In this document: positions 17,764 through 26,637 of the stretch, one piece after another | Numbering within the stretch: position 1 is the first letter of the stretch | Layout of the letters: each line of letters starts with the position of its first letter | Notes under the pieces: model-generated | Seen by the model: only the letters and a program-made list of their open reading frames with translations | Told to the model about the DNA's origin: nothing | Databases searched by the model: none | Made by a program: the position numbers and the translations under genes | Origin: Fontibacillus puldeungensis | GTDB lineage: Bacteria; Bacillota; Bacilli; Paenibacillales; Paenibacillaceae | Direction: 5' to 3' | DNA length: 64,000 nt | NCBI RefSeq assembly: GCF_042678945.1 | Contig: NZ_JBHTLM010000007.1 | Span: forward strand, 124,001 to 188,000

Positions 17764-19749
17764 TCACTGCTGCTCCCGTACCCAGACGGTCATTTCGCCT
17801 TCCCCGCGGTTGGCCCATGCATAATAAGGAATGAACGTGGCCGTCATTTGCTCCATTGGCGGAAGCTCTGCCGTGCTGTACAGCGCGTCGTTCCATTTTT
17901 TCTCGTCAAGCCGCAGCGCTTCCGCCTGAATCGTCATGATGGAACCCAGTTGTCCGTCTACACGCCGCGCCGTAAGTTCGGCTGTCTTTGGCAACACCAG
18001 CTCATGCAAATTCTCGCCGTTATCCGCCTGCTCCAGACAATACACAAAAGGTCCCCGCTGCAAAGCTACTTTTCCGATATTGCCACGCACCAGCGGATGG
18101 CTGTGCACGCGCACCACAGGCATCTCAAGCCGCAGCTCCACAATATCCCTCGCATTCCAATTCCGATGCACTGTGATGTAACCGTTCTTCATCACACGAT
18201 TGTCCAGCGGACAAGGCTCTCCATTCACCCGTAGCTCCGCATCGGAACACCAGTCCGGAAGCCGGAGCGCCAGCGTAAAATCCGTTTGCCGGGACTGAGG
18301 GGTCACCTCTATAGCAATGCGTCCGTCCCACGGGTAGTCCGTCGTTTGTTTTAACGCAACCGTTCCTCCCCCTACCTTCAGCTCCGCTTCCCCGCCGATA
18401 TACAAATGGGTGTAAATCGTTTGATCCTGCACTGTATAAATGTATTCTCCCAGCGAGGACAGCAGCCGGGCGACGTTAGGCGGACAGCAGGCGCAACCGA
18501 ACCACTCCCGACGAACCGGCTTCACGTGGTCGAATTTATGATTGCCTCCGCCGCAGGCCTTCGGGTCTACTTCCAGCGGATTGACGTAGAAGAAATGCTT
18601 CCCGTCCCGGGCCATCCCCCCGACAACCGTATTGTAAAGCGCCCGCTCCATCACATCGGCATATTTCGATTCCGGCGTAATTTTCAGCATGCGGTGAGCA
18701 AAAAATATAAGGCCGATGGAAGCGCAGGTCTCAGCATAAACCGTATCGTTCGGCAGATCATAGTCGAAGGAAAAAGCTTCTCCATGGGACGTCGAACCGA
18801 CTCCGCCGGTAATATACATCTGTTTCGTAACGATGTTGTCCCAAAGCTTCAGACAGGCGTCAAACAGGGACTTATCCCCCGTCAGTGCCGCCACGTCAGC
18901 CATTCCGGTCAGCATATACATCAGCCGGACCGCGTGACCGGCGGCCTTTTCCTGCTGACGCACCGGCAAATGCGATTGATGGTACGTAAGATCTACATGT
19001 TCCTCAAATCCTGACCAAAATGACTTCCCATTCCGCTTTTTAAGCTCCTGTTCAAAAAAGAAAGGCTGCTGTCCACGTTGATCCAGAAAATAGCGGCCGA
19101 GGCGCAAATAACGTTCATTTTGCGTCACCTCGTACAGTTTGACGAGCGCCAGCTCGATTTCCTGATGACCGTCGTATCCGGCCAGCTTTCCGGGCTCCGT
19201 ACCGAACACGGTGTCGATGTAGTCCGCAAACCGGCACACTATATCGAGCAGCTTTCTTTTTCCCGTAGCCCGGTAATAGGCAACGCCCGCCTCGATCATA
19301 TGCCCGGCAACATAGAGTTCATGGCATTCCGTTAAGTTGGTCCAGCGTTTGTCCGGCTCCTTCACGATAAAATACGTATCCAAATAGCCATCTTCCTGCT
19401 GAGCCTGGCCGATGATATCGATCATCTGATCGGCGATTTCCTCCAGCTCCGGATTCCGGTCTGCTTCCAGCATATACGAAACCGCTTCCAACCATTTTGC
19501 TACATCAGTATCCTGAAACACAAAACCATAGAAATCTCCCTGCTCCAATCCTGCGGCGATGCGGAAATTACGAACAGCCCCGCTGGGGTCCGCACCATCC
19601 ATCCGGTCGTTTAGCACCTCCCATTGATACGGTACGACAACGTCACGGACCAGATTAATATAATAATTCCAAAAATCGTCCTGAATCCTTACTTTATTTA
19701 ATGACACTCTTTCGGATCGCTGCGGTTTCTCTGCTTGCCACATGTCCAT
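17764..19749 (-). CDS. Glycoside hydrolase family 127 (beta-L-arabinofuranosidase type)
   Basis: Cytoplasmic 661-residue enzyme of the GH127 (DUF1680) family, whose characterised members release beta-L-arabinofuranose from arabino-oligosaccharides. The zinc/catalytic set of HypBA1 is present in the same pattern: Glu340 and Cys342 in YAETCAS, and Cys421-Cys422 in GCACCPPN, one Cys of the last pair being the nucleophile. The N-terminus (RIQDDFWNYYINLVRDVV) matches the family start, and an (alpha/alpha)6 barrel then C-terminal beta domains are expected. No signal peptide. Divergent from an AraC regulator that probably controls it. Exact substrate is not certain. Confidence 0.92.
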   Translation of the reverse strand: MDMWQAEKPQRSERVSLNKVRIQDDFWNYYINLVRDVVVPYQWEVLNDRMDGADPSGAVRNFRIAAGLEQGDFYGFVFQDTDVAKWLEAVSYMLEADRNPELEEIADQMIDIIGQAQQEDGYLDTYFIVKEPDKRWTNLTECHELYVAGHMIEAGVAYYRATGKRKLLDIVCRFADYIDTVFGTEPGKLAGYDGHQEIELALVKLYEVTQNERYLRLGRYFLDQRGQQPFFFEQELKKRNGKSFWSGFEEHVDLTYHQSHLPVRQQEKAAGHAVRLMYMLTGMADVAALTGDKSLFDACLKLWDNIVTKQMYITGGVGSTSHGEAFSFDYDLPNDTVYAETCASIGLIFFAHRMLKITPESKYADVMERALYNTVVGGMARDGKHFFYVNPLEVDPKACGGGNHKFDHVKPVRREWFGCACCPPNVARLLSSLGEYIYTVQDQTIYTHLYIGGEAELKVGGGTVALKQTTDYPWDGRIAIEVTPQSRQTDFTLALRLPDWCSDAELRVNGEPCPLDNRVMKNGYITVHRNWNARDIVELRLEMPVVRVHSHPLVRGNIGKVALQRGPFVYCLEQADNGENLHELVLPKTAELTARRVDGQLGSIMTIQAEALRLDEKKWNDALYSTAELPPMEQMTATFIPYYAWANRGEGEMTVWVREQQ

Positions 19750-19778
19750 AAAGCCTCCTCTTTTTTTGATTTATCATA

Positions 19779-19827
19779 CTGACATTCACTATTTTATCGT
19801 ATATAATTTGTTGAAAATACGAATGTC
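19779..19827 (+). promoter_or_regulatory. Promoter of the AraC gene flanked by GACATTC half-sites
   Basis: CTGACA (19779-19784), 17 bases, TATAAT (19802-19807) forms a good sigma-A promoter reading toward the AraC gene. The inverted heptamers GACATTC (19781-19787) and GAATGTC (19821-19827) flank the -10, one overlapping the -35. They are candidate binding sites for the AraC protein controlling itself and the GH127 gene. Confidence 0.5.
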
Positions 19828-19878
19828 CTCAACCTAATAGTTATAATATTTCACACTCATTTTCCAAGGAGTTTTCAT

Positions 19879-20760
19879 ATGTATAGAGCAGAGCAGATAA
19901 TCCATATGATGGCGCCGCCTATTCCTTATTTTCTGGGGTGCGGCTATACCGTTTACCAGCCTAGGGAAGAGCATCCCAGTCGGCGGAATATCGGCATTTT
20001 TGACTTCATCGCAATCGAATATGGCACACTTCACATCGGCGAAGCCGAGCAGCAGTGGGCTTTGGGAGCAGGCCAATCGCTGATTCTGCTGCCGAACCAG
20101 TACCATTATGCGGTGCGGCCGTGTGAAGAGCCTACGGCTTTTTACTGGCTCCATTTCCACACCGTTTGCTCCTGGCAGCAGCTTCCGGTCGAGCAGTCCC
20201 CTTTTCCTTATCCGGATGCTGAGGACCACAACAAGCGCTTTCTGACCCCTCCCTACTCCCTTCAGTTGCCCAAAATGTGGAGCATGCCTTACCCGGAGCA
20301 AACGTATCGCTTGTTCCGTCAACTGCTGAAATATTCGGTCAAACGGCAATCGAGCGCCTTCTGGAGCCGGCAGCAGCTCTTCGAAGAAATGCTTCGCGCG
20401 ATGGATTTGAGGCAGATCGAATCCTATGCTTCACCCGCAATTACCGTAGCCGAGAAAGCCGAGGCCTATATCAAAAGCAACTACCGCTCGGAGCTGAACA
20501 GCGAGCAGATGTCCAATGCGCTGCACTTTCATTACAACTACATCACCCGCTGCATGAAGCAGGTATACGGCATGACGCCGGGCGACTATCTCTCCTACTA
20601 CCGTCTGGAGCAGGCCAAGCTGCTTCTGCTGAAAACGGAATGGCCGATCGCGGAAATCGCCGCATATGTAGGGTTCAGCAGCACGCCTTACTTTTCCAAC
20701 CGTTTTACGCTTCGCAACGGATGCTCGCCGCGGGAGTTTCGCAAACAGTTCGCCCTATAA
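19879..20760 (+). CDS. AraC-family transcriptional regulator
   Basis: A 293-residue regulator with an N-terminal AraC-binding cupin (about 20-150, including GQSLILLPNQYHYAV) and a C-terminal AraC helix-turn-helix pair (about 190-293, ending NGCSPREFRKQFAL). AAGGA precedes the ATG. It is divergent from the GH127 gene across 129 bp, and the local context suggests it senses an arabinose-containing sugar and activates that gene (inference). Confidence 0.9.
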   Translation: MYRAEQIIHMMAPPIPYFLGCGYTVYQPREEHPSRRNIGIFDFIAIEYGTLHIGEAEQQWALGAGQSLILLPNQYHYAVRPCEEPTAFYWLHFHTVCSWQQLPVEQSPFPYPDAEDHNKRFLTPPYSLQLPKMWSMPYPEQTYRLFRQLLKYSVKRQSSAFWSRQQLFEEMLRAMDLRQIESYASPAITVAEKAEAYIKSNYRSELNSEQMSNALHFHYNYITRCMKQVYGMTPGDYLSYYRLEQAKLLLLKTEWPIAEIAAYVGFSSTPYFSNRFTLRNGCSPREFRKQFAL

Positions 20761-20789
20761 GCGAACCATATATCCTGAACGAAAAAAAT

Positions 20790-20821
20790 AAAACTAGGAC
20801 TATAATTTAGCTCCTAGTTTT
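20790..20821 (+). terminator. Intrinsic terminator of the AraC gene
   Basis: Perfect ten-base arms AAAACTAGGA and TCCTAGTTTT around a 12-base loop, followed shortly by TTCATTTTTTTATT, 30 bp past the AraC stop. Confidence 0.85.
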
Positions 20822-20853
20822 GTTCTTCATTTTTTTATTCGGAGGACGCGGTA

Positions 20854-20997
20854 ATGATAACAACGATATTTATGATCTACAACTTGGATTTAATTGCATT
20901 AGCTATTTATCCAGATAAGAAAACCTCACTGCTGCAGGCCCAAATATGTGTAACAAAGAAGAGCCAATCTAAAGTTTCGGATCTGGAAGCTGAATAG
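20854..20997 (+). CDS. Possible small ORF, 47 residues
   Basis: ATG with GGAGGA seven bases upstream, coding for 47 residues (starting MITTIFMIYNLDLIALA) and ending TAG. The first 20 residues are hydrophobic; the rest is polar. It follows the AraC terminator directly and no homologue is recognised. The good ribosome binding site is the only support; it may be a degraded gene end or a small membrane peptide. Confidence 0.35.
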   Translation: MITTIFMIYNLDLIALAIYPDKKTSLLQAQICVTKKSQSKVSDLEAE

Positions 20998-21239
20998 CTG
21001 TATTTTCTACATCTAAATTTGAATTTTATCCCGTCTTTGATTACTTAATTGTAAAAAGTGCATCTAAACTGTTTAATAACGAAGAGCCATGTAGATTGGC
21101 CACGATTTAGATGCACTTTTTGCAGTTGTCTATGCAGGGTACGCCCAAAAGTCAAAAATAAATGTACAAAATACATTTAGGAGGAACTACACTGTGCCGC
21201 TTAAGACGCAATCCCCCATAGGATTAAAATGAATTAGGT
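20998..21239. other. Intergenic region with a long inverted repeat
   Basis: No gene seen. Holds a 16-base perfect inverted repeat (21053-21121), listed separately. Confidence 0.5.
21053..21121. repeat. 16-bp perfect inverted repeat with 37-bp centre
   Basis: AAAAAGTGCATCTAAA (21053-21068) and TTTAGATGCACTTTTT (21106-21121) are exact complements. As RNA it would form a long hairpin ending in five T on the plus strand, so it may be a terminator. The long arms and central spacer would also suit a small non-autonomous element. No target duplication was obvious. Confidence 0.6.
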
Positions 21240-22148
21240 TCACGAATGATCTTTCAGGTTGGATAGATTCACGATCGAATTCAATGAAGCAAATGCCAGC
21301 GGACCAAATCCTTCAGATGCTTCACCATGGGGCATGTTTACCTTAAAAGCGTAGGCCTGTCCGTCAATCTCCTTCAAGATATACTCCTGTGTTAGAGTAT
21401 CGCTGCTGGCGATCAAAAACAGAGAAGCGTCGCGCATCGTCTTATCAATTTCATCGCCCTTTCGCTCCTCCACCTTCCCCGTCTTCGACAGCTCGGATTT
21501 AGCCTCCTTCGAAAACTCCTCTACGCTGTAGTCAGAGGGCAGCTTCACAATCTCCACATGGTACTTAGGATCATAATCCATCTGAAGCTGATTCGTCGCG
21601 GCATCGAACGAAAACCCGTCAAACAGGTACAGTCCATATCCATGTCCCTTCACCAGCTTGGCGTTTCGCTCCTCTTTAACCCCTTCCAGCTCGACTGCAA
21701 GTTTTTTCGCAGGCGGCAGTCCATCCTCCGAGCCCTCTCCTTTAACCGTCTTACCGCTATCGCCGGCGGATACCGTAATCTTGTTCAGCACAAGCTGTTT
21801 GATCGGGTCGCTGCCTTGAGTAACCTGCTCGTAATACACATAAGTGACGGAAGCACCTTGCTTGATATTCTTAACCTCAGAGGCCAGTTTCTCATCGATT
21901 TGAAAAACGGTAGGCTGACCGTTCATTTCAATCTCTATCGAGTGGTTGTCAACCATCCCCACGAACGTCCCCAATCCGTGCTGTGGCTTGGAGGAATGCT
22001 CGGAAGCGTGCTGACTTCTCCCGTTGCCAGAAGCTTCATTTCCACTATTTGCACTGGTATTTGAACCGTCATTACTACAAGCGGCAAACATTAGCGTAAA
22101 CAATAAAGCGAAGATCAATAATCCGATCTTTTTCATACCTTTATTCAC
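21240..22148 (-). CDS. Hypothetical lipoprotein
   Basis: Exported lipoprotein of 302 residues: a short basic start, hydrophobic core (IGLLIFALLFTLMF) and lipobox FAAC, then a Ser/Asn/Gly-rich spacer. A first domain (about 60-150) begins GTFVGMVDNHSIEIEMNG; a second (about 160-300) contains LPSDYSVEEFSKEAKSELS. No family is recognised with confidence. The GTG at 22148 was preferred because the ATG at 22136 has its AAAGG only one base away, whereas GGGGGTG precedes the GTG at a usable distance; the start is uncertain. The next genes upstream encode the BdbC/BdbD disulfide system. Confidence 0.75.
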   Translation of the reverse strand: MNKGMKKIGLLIFALLFTLMFAACSNDGSNTSANSGNEASGNGRSQHASEHSSKPQHGLGTFVGMVDNHSIEIEMNGQPTVFQIDEKLASEVKNIKQGASVTYVYYEQVTQGSDPIKQLVLNKITVSAGDSGKTVKGEGSEDGLPPAKKLAVELEGVKEERNAKLVKGHGYGLYLFDGFSFDAATNQLQMDYDPKYHVEIVKLPSDYSVEEFSKEAKSELSKTGKVEERKGDEIDKTMRDASLFLIASSDTLTQEYILKEIDGQAYAFKVNMPHGEASEGFGPLAFASLNSIVNLSNLKDHS

Positions 22149-22225
22149 TGAATAACACCCCCACCAAAGAAACGAACACATCGTTAAAAAGGTTGCGGCC
22201 TACCGAACTAGCGTCGTCCTCTAAT

Positions 22226-22687
22226 TTAAGCCATTTCATCCTCGGAGGCATCCTCCCCAAATTGAGGAGCTTCTCGTCTCGCAGCAAGCAAGCATAGAAT
22301 GATCAAAATAAATGCGACCAACGCCATAAAAGGTATGGTAATAAACCCTAGCCAGCCCTGGCCCAAATAATCGACACCGCAAGGCACACCTATTTTGCAA
22401 GGAAGTAACTGCGACAGTCCCGGGATTTTCTGTTCCGCATAATGATACAAAGAAATCGAGCCACCTATGGCGCTTAGCGGGATCGCATATGTAATAATGT
22501 TCCGGTCGTTGCGGTAGGCTGCAATACCAAGGAGGATCACCTGAGGATACATAAAAATGCGTTGGAACCAGCACAGCTTGCAAGGCTCATAATGCAATAC
22601 CTCGCTTAGGTACAAACTTCCCGCCGTAGCGACGAGCGAAACCAGCCAGGCAAGATAAATACCGTAATTTTTAAAAAATGCCCGCAT
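22226..22687 (-). CDS. bdbC: Disulfide-bond oxidoreductase BdbC (DsbB family)
   Basis: Integral membrane quinone-linked oxidase that re-oxidises the extracytoplasmic thiol oxidase BdbD. The 153-residue product has four predicted helices, the DsbB CxxC motif in EPCKLCWFQRIFM (Cys near residues 36 and 39), and a second periplasmic-side pair in LLPCKIGVPCG. Directly downstream of bdbD by 20 bp, as in B. subtilis, so both are likely cotranscribed. Family call is firm. Confidence 0.93.
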   Translation of the reverse strand: MRAFFKNYGIYLAWLVSLVATAGSLYLSEVLHYEPCKLCWFQRIFMYPQVILLGIAAYRNDRNIITYAIPLSAIGGSISLYHYAEQKIPGLSQLLPCKIGVPCGVDYLGQGWLGFITIPFMALVAFILIILCLLAARREAPQFGEDASEDEMA

Positions 22688-22707
22688 CGCGCCTGCTCCC
22701 CCTCAAT

Positions 22708-23415
22708 TTATTTACCTTCCAGCTCGTGATCAATATATTTTTTCAGCGCGCTGTAGTCCCCGAGATCGGCGGGATATACCAGACCATTAATGAAAAATGT
22801 CGGCGTACTGTCGACCTTCAGCTTGTCCGCAAGCGCATATTGCGCGTCCACTTCACTCTTATAGGTTTTATCCACGATGTCCTGCTTCAATTTGTCGTAA
22901 TCTATTTCCAAGTTGGTTTTCTTAGCTAGGTCCACAAGAAAATCAGCCGTTGCCCACTCGACCTGCTCATCGCCTTGGTTTTTATAAACCTCGTCAAAAT
23001 AATTCCAGTAAGCCTTTGCGTTTTGATGATGCACGGATTGAACTGCCAGGGCGGCCGTATAGGAATCAGGCGAAATAAAAGGAAGATTCACAAAATAGAA
23101 AGCAACCTTGCCTTGATCGATGTAGTCCTTGAGAAGCTGCGGTTTGATGAGTTCATTCACCTGCTTGCAGGCCGGACATTTAAAGTCCCCGAATTCTACA
23201 ATCTTCACCGATGCGTCAGGACTGCCCAATACAGGTAGGCTGGCATAGTCAAACTCGGCTGCCTTGGATTTTGGTTGAATCAACACCGCGACGATAATAA
23301 GCGCAAGTATTACCCCTACCGTCGTGAACCAGATCAGGCGTCTTGTTTTTTGCTTCTGCTTGAGCTGCTCTTTTTTACGCTGAGCCAAAGCGTTGTTATT
23401 GGTTTTCGGCGGCAT
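22708..23415 (-). CDS. bdbD: Membrane-anchored thiol-disulfide oxidoreductase BdbD (DsbA-like)
   Basis: Introduces disulfide bonds into exported proteins. The 235-residue product has a positively charged N-terminus, one transmembrane anchor (LIWFTTVGVILALIIVAVLI, about 27-46) and a thioredoxin/DsbA domain with active site FKCPACKQ. The conserved cis-Pro region is VDSTPTFFINGLVYPADL. AGAAGGG precedes the ATG. Partner of the BdbC encoded next. In Bacillus this pair supports competence pseudopilins and some secreted proteins. Confidence 0.93.
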   Translation of the reverse strand: MPPKTNNNALAQRKKEQLKQKQKTRRLIWFTTVGVILALIIVAVLIQPKSKAAEFDYASLPVLGSPDASVKIVEFGDFKCPACKQVNELIKPQLLKDYIDQGKVAFYFVNLPFISPDSYTAALAVQSVHHQNAKAYWNYFDEVYKNQGDEQVEWATADFLVDLAKKTNLEIDYDKLKQDIVDKTYKSEVDAQYALADKLKVDSTPTFFINGLVYPADLGDYSALKKYIDHELEGK

Positions 23416-23535
23416 TTGAACCCTTCTTTCCTCGCTAAATTAAAATCTTTATTATCCTGCAACCATTCTAGTTACAAATGCAAATTCCGTCAAGCAAAGG
23501 TCGTTTGAGAACAGTGTACACGTTGATAAGAATAT

Positions 23536-23579
23536 AAAAGGGGCCGTCCCCTCCCAATATTTCTACGAAGAGACAGCCC
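23536..23579 (-). terminator. Intrinsic terminator of rplY/ctc
   Basis: GGGCTGTC pairs with GACGGCCC (one wobble) across a loop of about 22 bases, followed on the minus strand by CTTTTAT. It lies 70 bp past the stop at 23649. Confidence 0.6.
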
Positions 23580-23648
23580 GCCATGTGATGTTTATAATTC
23601 ACAACTGCTATTTTCTAGCAGTGAACAGTTGATGATTACTGCGACTAA

Positions 23649-24290
23649 TTACTGCGCTGCGTTAGCTGGTTTCGCTTCAGCCGCTGGAGCAGCTTCCGTA
23701 CCTGCTGCCTCCAATTCGGTGTCTTCATCGGACATACGAGTCATTACGATGGAAGCGAGCAGTTCATCCGCTTGCTCGTGCATAATCAAGCCTTTTGGAA
23801 GCTTAACGTCTGCAGCCAGCAATTTATCCCCTGCATCCAGAGCGGAGATATCGATCTCGATGCTTGCCGGCAAAACGTCAGGCAGTCCTTCTACTTCAAG
23901 CTCCGTGGCTTGAATTTGCAGCACGCCGCCTACTTTTGTCCCTTTCGCCGTACCTGTATAGTGCACCGGCATTTTTACGCGAATCGTTTTATTTTTTGAA
24001 ACCTGTTGAAAATCGACGTGGATAATTTTCCCTTCTCTTTGTTGAATCTCTTTAATCAGAACCGGAAAACTATGCCCACCTTCTACCTTCAGGTCGAAAA
24101 ATTCCGATCTTCCAGTACGGACTACCTTCACAAGCTCTCTGACATCTACATGAACCGCCAGATTTCCGGAATCGCCCCCATAAATTACGGCAGGAACTCG
24201 GCCGCTTTGTCTTAGCTGGTGCAGCGATGAACGGGTAAACTCCGTTCTTGGCGTGACATCCAAATGAAACGAGTGATGGTTCGTACTCAT
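23649..24290 (-). CDS. rplY: 50S ribosomal protein L25 / general stress protein Ctc
   Basis: Binds 5S rRNA in the large ribosomal subunit; the Firmicute form Ctc is stress-induced. The 213-residue protein has the L25 domain (about 5-95, with VDFQQVSKNKTIRVKMPVHY) and the TL5/Ctc C-terminal beta domain to about 185, then an Ala/Glu-rich tail (EAAGTEAAPAAEAKPANAAQ). AAGGAGG lies ten bases before the ATG. A sigma-B-like promoter (24343-24368) is visible upstream, as for the classical ctc gene of B. subtilis. Divergent from ppk. Confidence 0.92.
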   Translation of the reverse strand: MSTNHHSFHLDVTPRTEFTRSSLHQLRQSGRVPAVIYGGDSGNLAVHVDVRELVKVVRTGRSEFFDLKVEGGHSFPVLIKEIQQREGKIIHVDFQQVSKNKTIRVKMPVHYTGTAKGTKVGGVLQIQATELEVEGLPDVLPASIEIDISALDAGDKLLAADVKLPKGLIMHEQADELLASIVMTRMSDEDTELEAAGTEAAPAAEAKPANAAQ

Positions 24291-24342
24291 CTTGCAACAA
24301 CCTCCTTGAATTGACCGGCGTAATTAAACGCCATAACGTTTA

Positions 24343-24368
24343 TTACCCACATTTGAGACCAAGTTAAC
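24343..24368 (-). promoter_or_regulatory. Sigma-B-like promoter of rplY/ctc
   Basis: Minus strand GTTAAC (24368-24363), 14 bases, GGGTAA (24348-24343). The known sigma-B consensus is GTTTAA-N13 to 15-GGGTAT. The -10 is a five of six match. B. subtilis ctc is sigma-B dependent; whether this organism has sigma-B is unknown. Confidence 0.4.
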
Positions 24369-24396
24369 AGGTTTTTAATATTTTTTTCAAAAAAAT

Positions 24397-24432
24397 TTAC
24401 ATAGAGTTATAAATTTTACACAGATTTTACAA
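24397..24432 (+). promoter_or_regulatory. PhoP-like box upstream of ppk
   Basis: Four hexamers in one direction at near-helical spacing: TTACAT (24397), TTATAA (24407), TTACAC (24416), TTACAA (24427), starts 10, 9 and 11 bases apart. The known Bacillus PhoP site is TT(A/C/T)ACA repeats separated by about 5 bases. A possible -10 (TAAAAT, 24463-24468) follows at a suitable distance for activation. Confidence 0.5.
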
Positions 24433-24531
24433 AAGTCAGTGTTGTGTGACGCCTGTTCATAGTAAAATAGAAGATATATTGTTTACCCCCATACATATGT
24501 TTGTCTACCGCAAAACGGAGGTCGTGTATCA

Positions 24532-26637
24532 ATGGCGCTAGTAGAATCGAACAAACAGGGTTCCCGATATTTAAATCGCGATCTGAGCTGGGTCGAGTTC
24601 AACCGTCGGGTGCTCATGGAGGCAAAAGACCCCGGAACACCTCTGCTCGAAAGAGCCAAATTTCTGTCGATCGTTTCGAGTAATTTGGATGAGTTTATGA
24701 GTGTGCGTGTAGCCGGTATTCAAGATCAAATCCGGGCGGGTTATACCAAGACAGATTTTACGGGATATACGCCGGCTGGATTGTACAAACGCCTAATCTC
24801 ACGGATCTCGGCGATGGTGGGAGAGCAATACCGGACCTTTCGCGAGCTATCGAGACAGTTGGGCAAGGAGCATATTTTGTTTTTGAAATATGACGAGCTG
24901 AATTCGATGCAGCGAAAATCGATGGAAACCTACTACCACGATATCATTTTTCCGGTGCTTACTCCGATGGCCGTGGACCAGAGTCGACCATTTCCTCTCG
25001 TGCATACCGGCTTCGTTTATCTCGCCGTCGTCTTACAACGGGAGCAAGAGCAGCTAGTGGATGAAGAAGAGCAGGAACCCTATTTTGCTATCGTACAAAT
25101 ACCGTCTAATCTGGCTCGAATTATTCCTTTACCACACCACTCCAATAGTAAAAAACAAACTTTCATTTTGATCGAAGAGCTCATTCGTCACCATATACAA
25201 ACGCTCTTTAGCGGTTACATTCCGCTCGCAGTGCATGAATTCCGGCTGACGCGCAACGCCGACCTGGCGATCGATGAAGAAGGAGCCGAGGATTTGCTCG
25301 AAGAGATTGAGAAGGAACTGCGAAAGCGCCGCTGGGGTGCACCGGTTAGACTGGAGATTCAAAAAGGCATTCATCCCTATGCACTCGAAGTGTTGGAGGA
25401 TGAGTTCGAAATTACCGATGCGATCTTTGAAATCGACGGGCCACTGGACCTGAGCTTTCTCGGTAAGCTGCCTGGATTGGTAAAAGGTTATCCAAAACTG
25501 CGTTATCCGCAAATTGATCCGGTTTACCCGCGGGAATTTGATGAGGAAGAAGATTACTTCGAGGTTCTAAAGCAACGTGACGTACTCGTTTACCACCCTT
25601 ATGAAAGCTTTGACGCTGTTACCGATTTTATCAGCCAAGCATCAGAGGATCCGGCCGTCATGGCAATCAAGATGACGCTGTACCGGGTCAGCGGCAATTC
25701 ACCGCTCATCAAGGCTCTGGCTCATGCAGCAGAATCCGGCAAACAGGTTACCGTTGTCGTGGAGCTGAAAGCCCGGTTTGATGAGGAGCGAAACATCGCC
25801 TGGGCACGAACCCTGGAGAAGGCTGGATGTCATGTCGTATACGGATTGGTCGGGCTGAAGACCCATGCCAAAATACTGCTTGTTGTACGTCAGGAAGGAC
25901 GGGACCTCAAGCGCTACGTCCATGTCGGAACCGGCAATTATAACGATATCACCGCACGGCTCTACACCGATATTGGATTGTTCACGACCGATCCGAAGAT
26001 CGGGGAAGATGCGTCACAGCTGTTCAATTTGATTACCGGCTATTCGGAAGCCGATCAGTGGCAGGCCATTACGGTTGCTCCGACGGATATGAAGGACAAG
26101 CTATTTACGCTGATCCGCCGGGAAGCGGAGCATGCAGCCGCAGGCAGGCAGGCCCGTATCATCGCCAAAATGAACTCCTTGTCCAACCAGGAGATGATTG
26201 ATGAGCTGTATGCCGCTTCTCAGGTCGGCGTGAACATCGATTTGATCGTTCGCGGTGTCTGCTGCCTGCGCCCCGGCGTCGAGGGACTCAGTGAGCGAAT
26301 CAATGTGCGGAGCATAGTGGACCGTTTTCTCGAGCATTCGCGAATTTATTACTTCGAGAATGGCGGGCATCCAGAGGTTTGGCTCTCCAGTGCCGATTGG
26401 ATGACGCGGAATTTAACGCGGCGCTTAGAGTTGATGTGCCCGGTTTCCAAGAAGGATACCCGCGAGACGCTGGTCCAGATTCTAATGCTGTCGCTCTCCG
26501 ACAATGTAAAAGCGAAGTTGCTGATCCAAAACGGAAAATACGAACCGATCACAAGCCGCCAGCCTTCCTGCCGGAGCCAATTTGCTGCTCTGGATATCAA
26601 TGCGTGGAAGCATTTTGAATCTCCCACTCCAACTTGA
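24532..26637 (+). CDS. ppk: Polyphosphate kinase
   Basis: Reversibly polymerises the gamma-phosphate of ATP into polyphosphate. The 701-residue protein is of the PPK1 family: N-terminal domain (LNRDLSWVEFNRRVL), head domain, and two phospholipase-D-like catalytic domains. The autophosphorylated His is His445 in GLKTHAK, and the second catalytic His is His602 in LEHSRIYYF (E. coli His435 and His592). CGGAGG lies about ten bases before the ATG. It converges on ppx with a 41-bp overlap at the 3' ends. Confidence 0.95.
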   Translation: MALVESNKQGSRYLNRDLSWVEFNRRVLMEAKDPGTPLLERAKFLSIVSSNLDEFMSVRVAGIQDQIRAGYTKTDFTGYTPAGLYKRLISRISAMVGEQYRTFRELSRQLGKEHILFLKYDELNSMQRKSMETYYHDIIFPVLTPMAVDQSRPFPLVHTGFVYLAVVLQREQEQLVDEEEQEPYFAIVQIPSNLARIIPLPHHSNSKKQTFILIEELIRHHIQTLFSGYIPLAVHEFRLTRNADLAIDEEGAEDLLEEIEKELRKRRWGAPVRLEIQKGIHPYALEVLEDEFEITDAIFEIDGPLDLSFLGKLPGLVKGYPKLRYPQIDPVYPREFDEEEDYFEVLKQRDVLVYHPYESFDAVTDFISQASEDPAVMAIKMTLYRVSGNSPLIKALAHAAESGKQVTVVVELKARFDEERNIAWARTLEKAGCHVVYGLVGLKTHAKILLVVRQEGRDLKRYVHVGTGNYNDITARLYTDIGLFTTDPKIGEDASQLFNLITGYSEADQWQAITVAPTDMKDKLFTLIRREAEHAAAGRQARIIAKMNSLSNQEMIDELYAASQVGVNIDLIVRGVCCLRPGVEGLSERINVRSIVDRFLEHSRIYYFENGGHPEVWLSSADWMTRNLTRRLELMCPVSKKDTRETLVQILMLSLSDNVKAKLLIQNGKYEPITSRQPSCRSQFAALDINAWKHFESPTPT

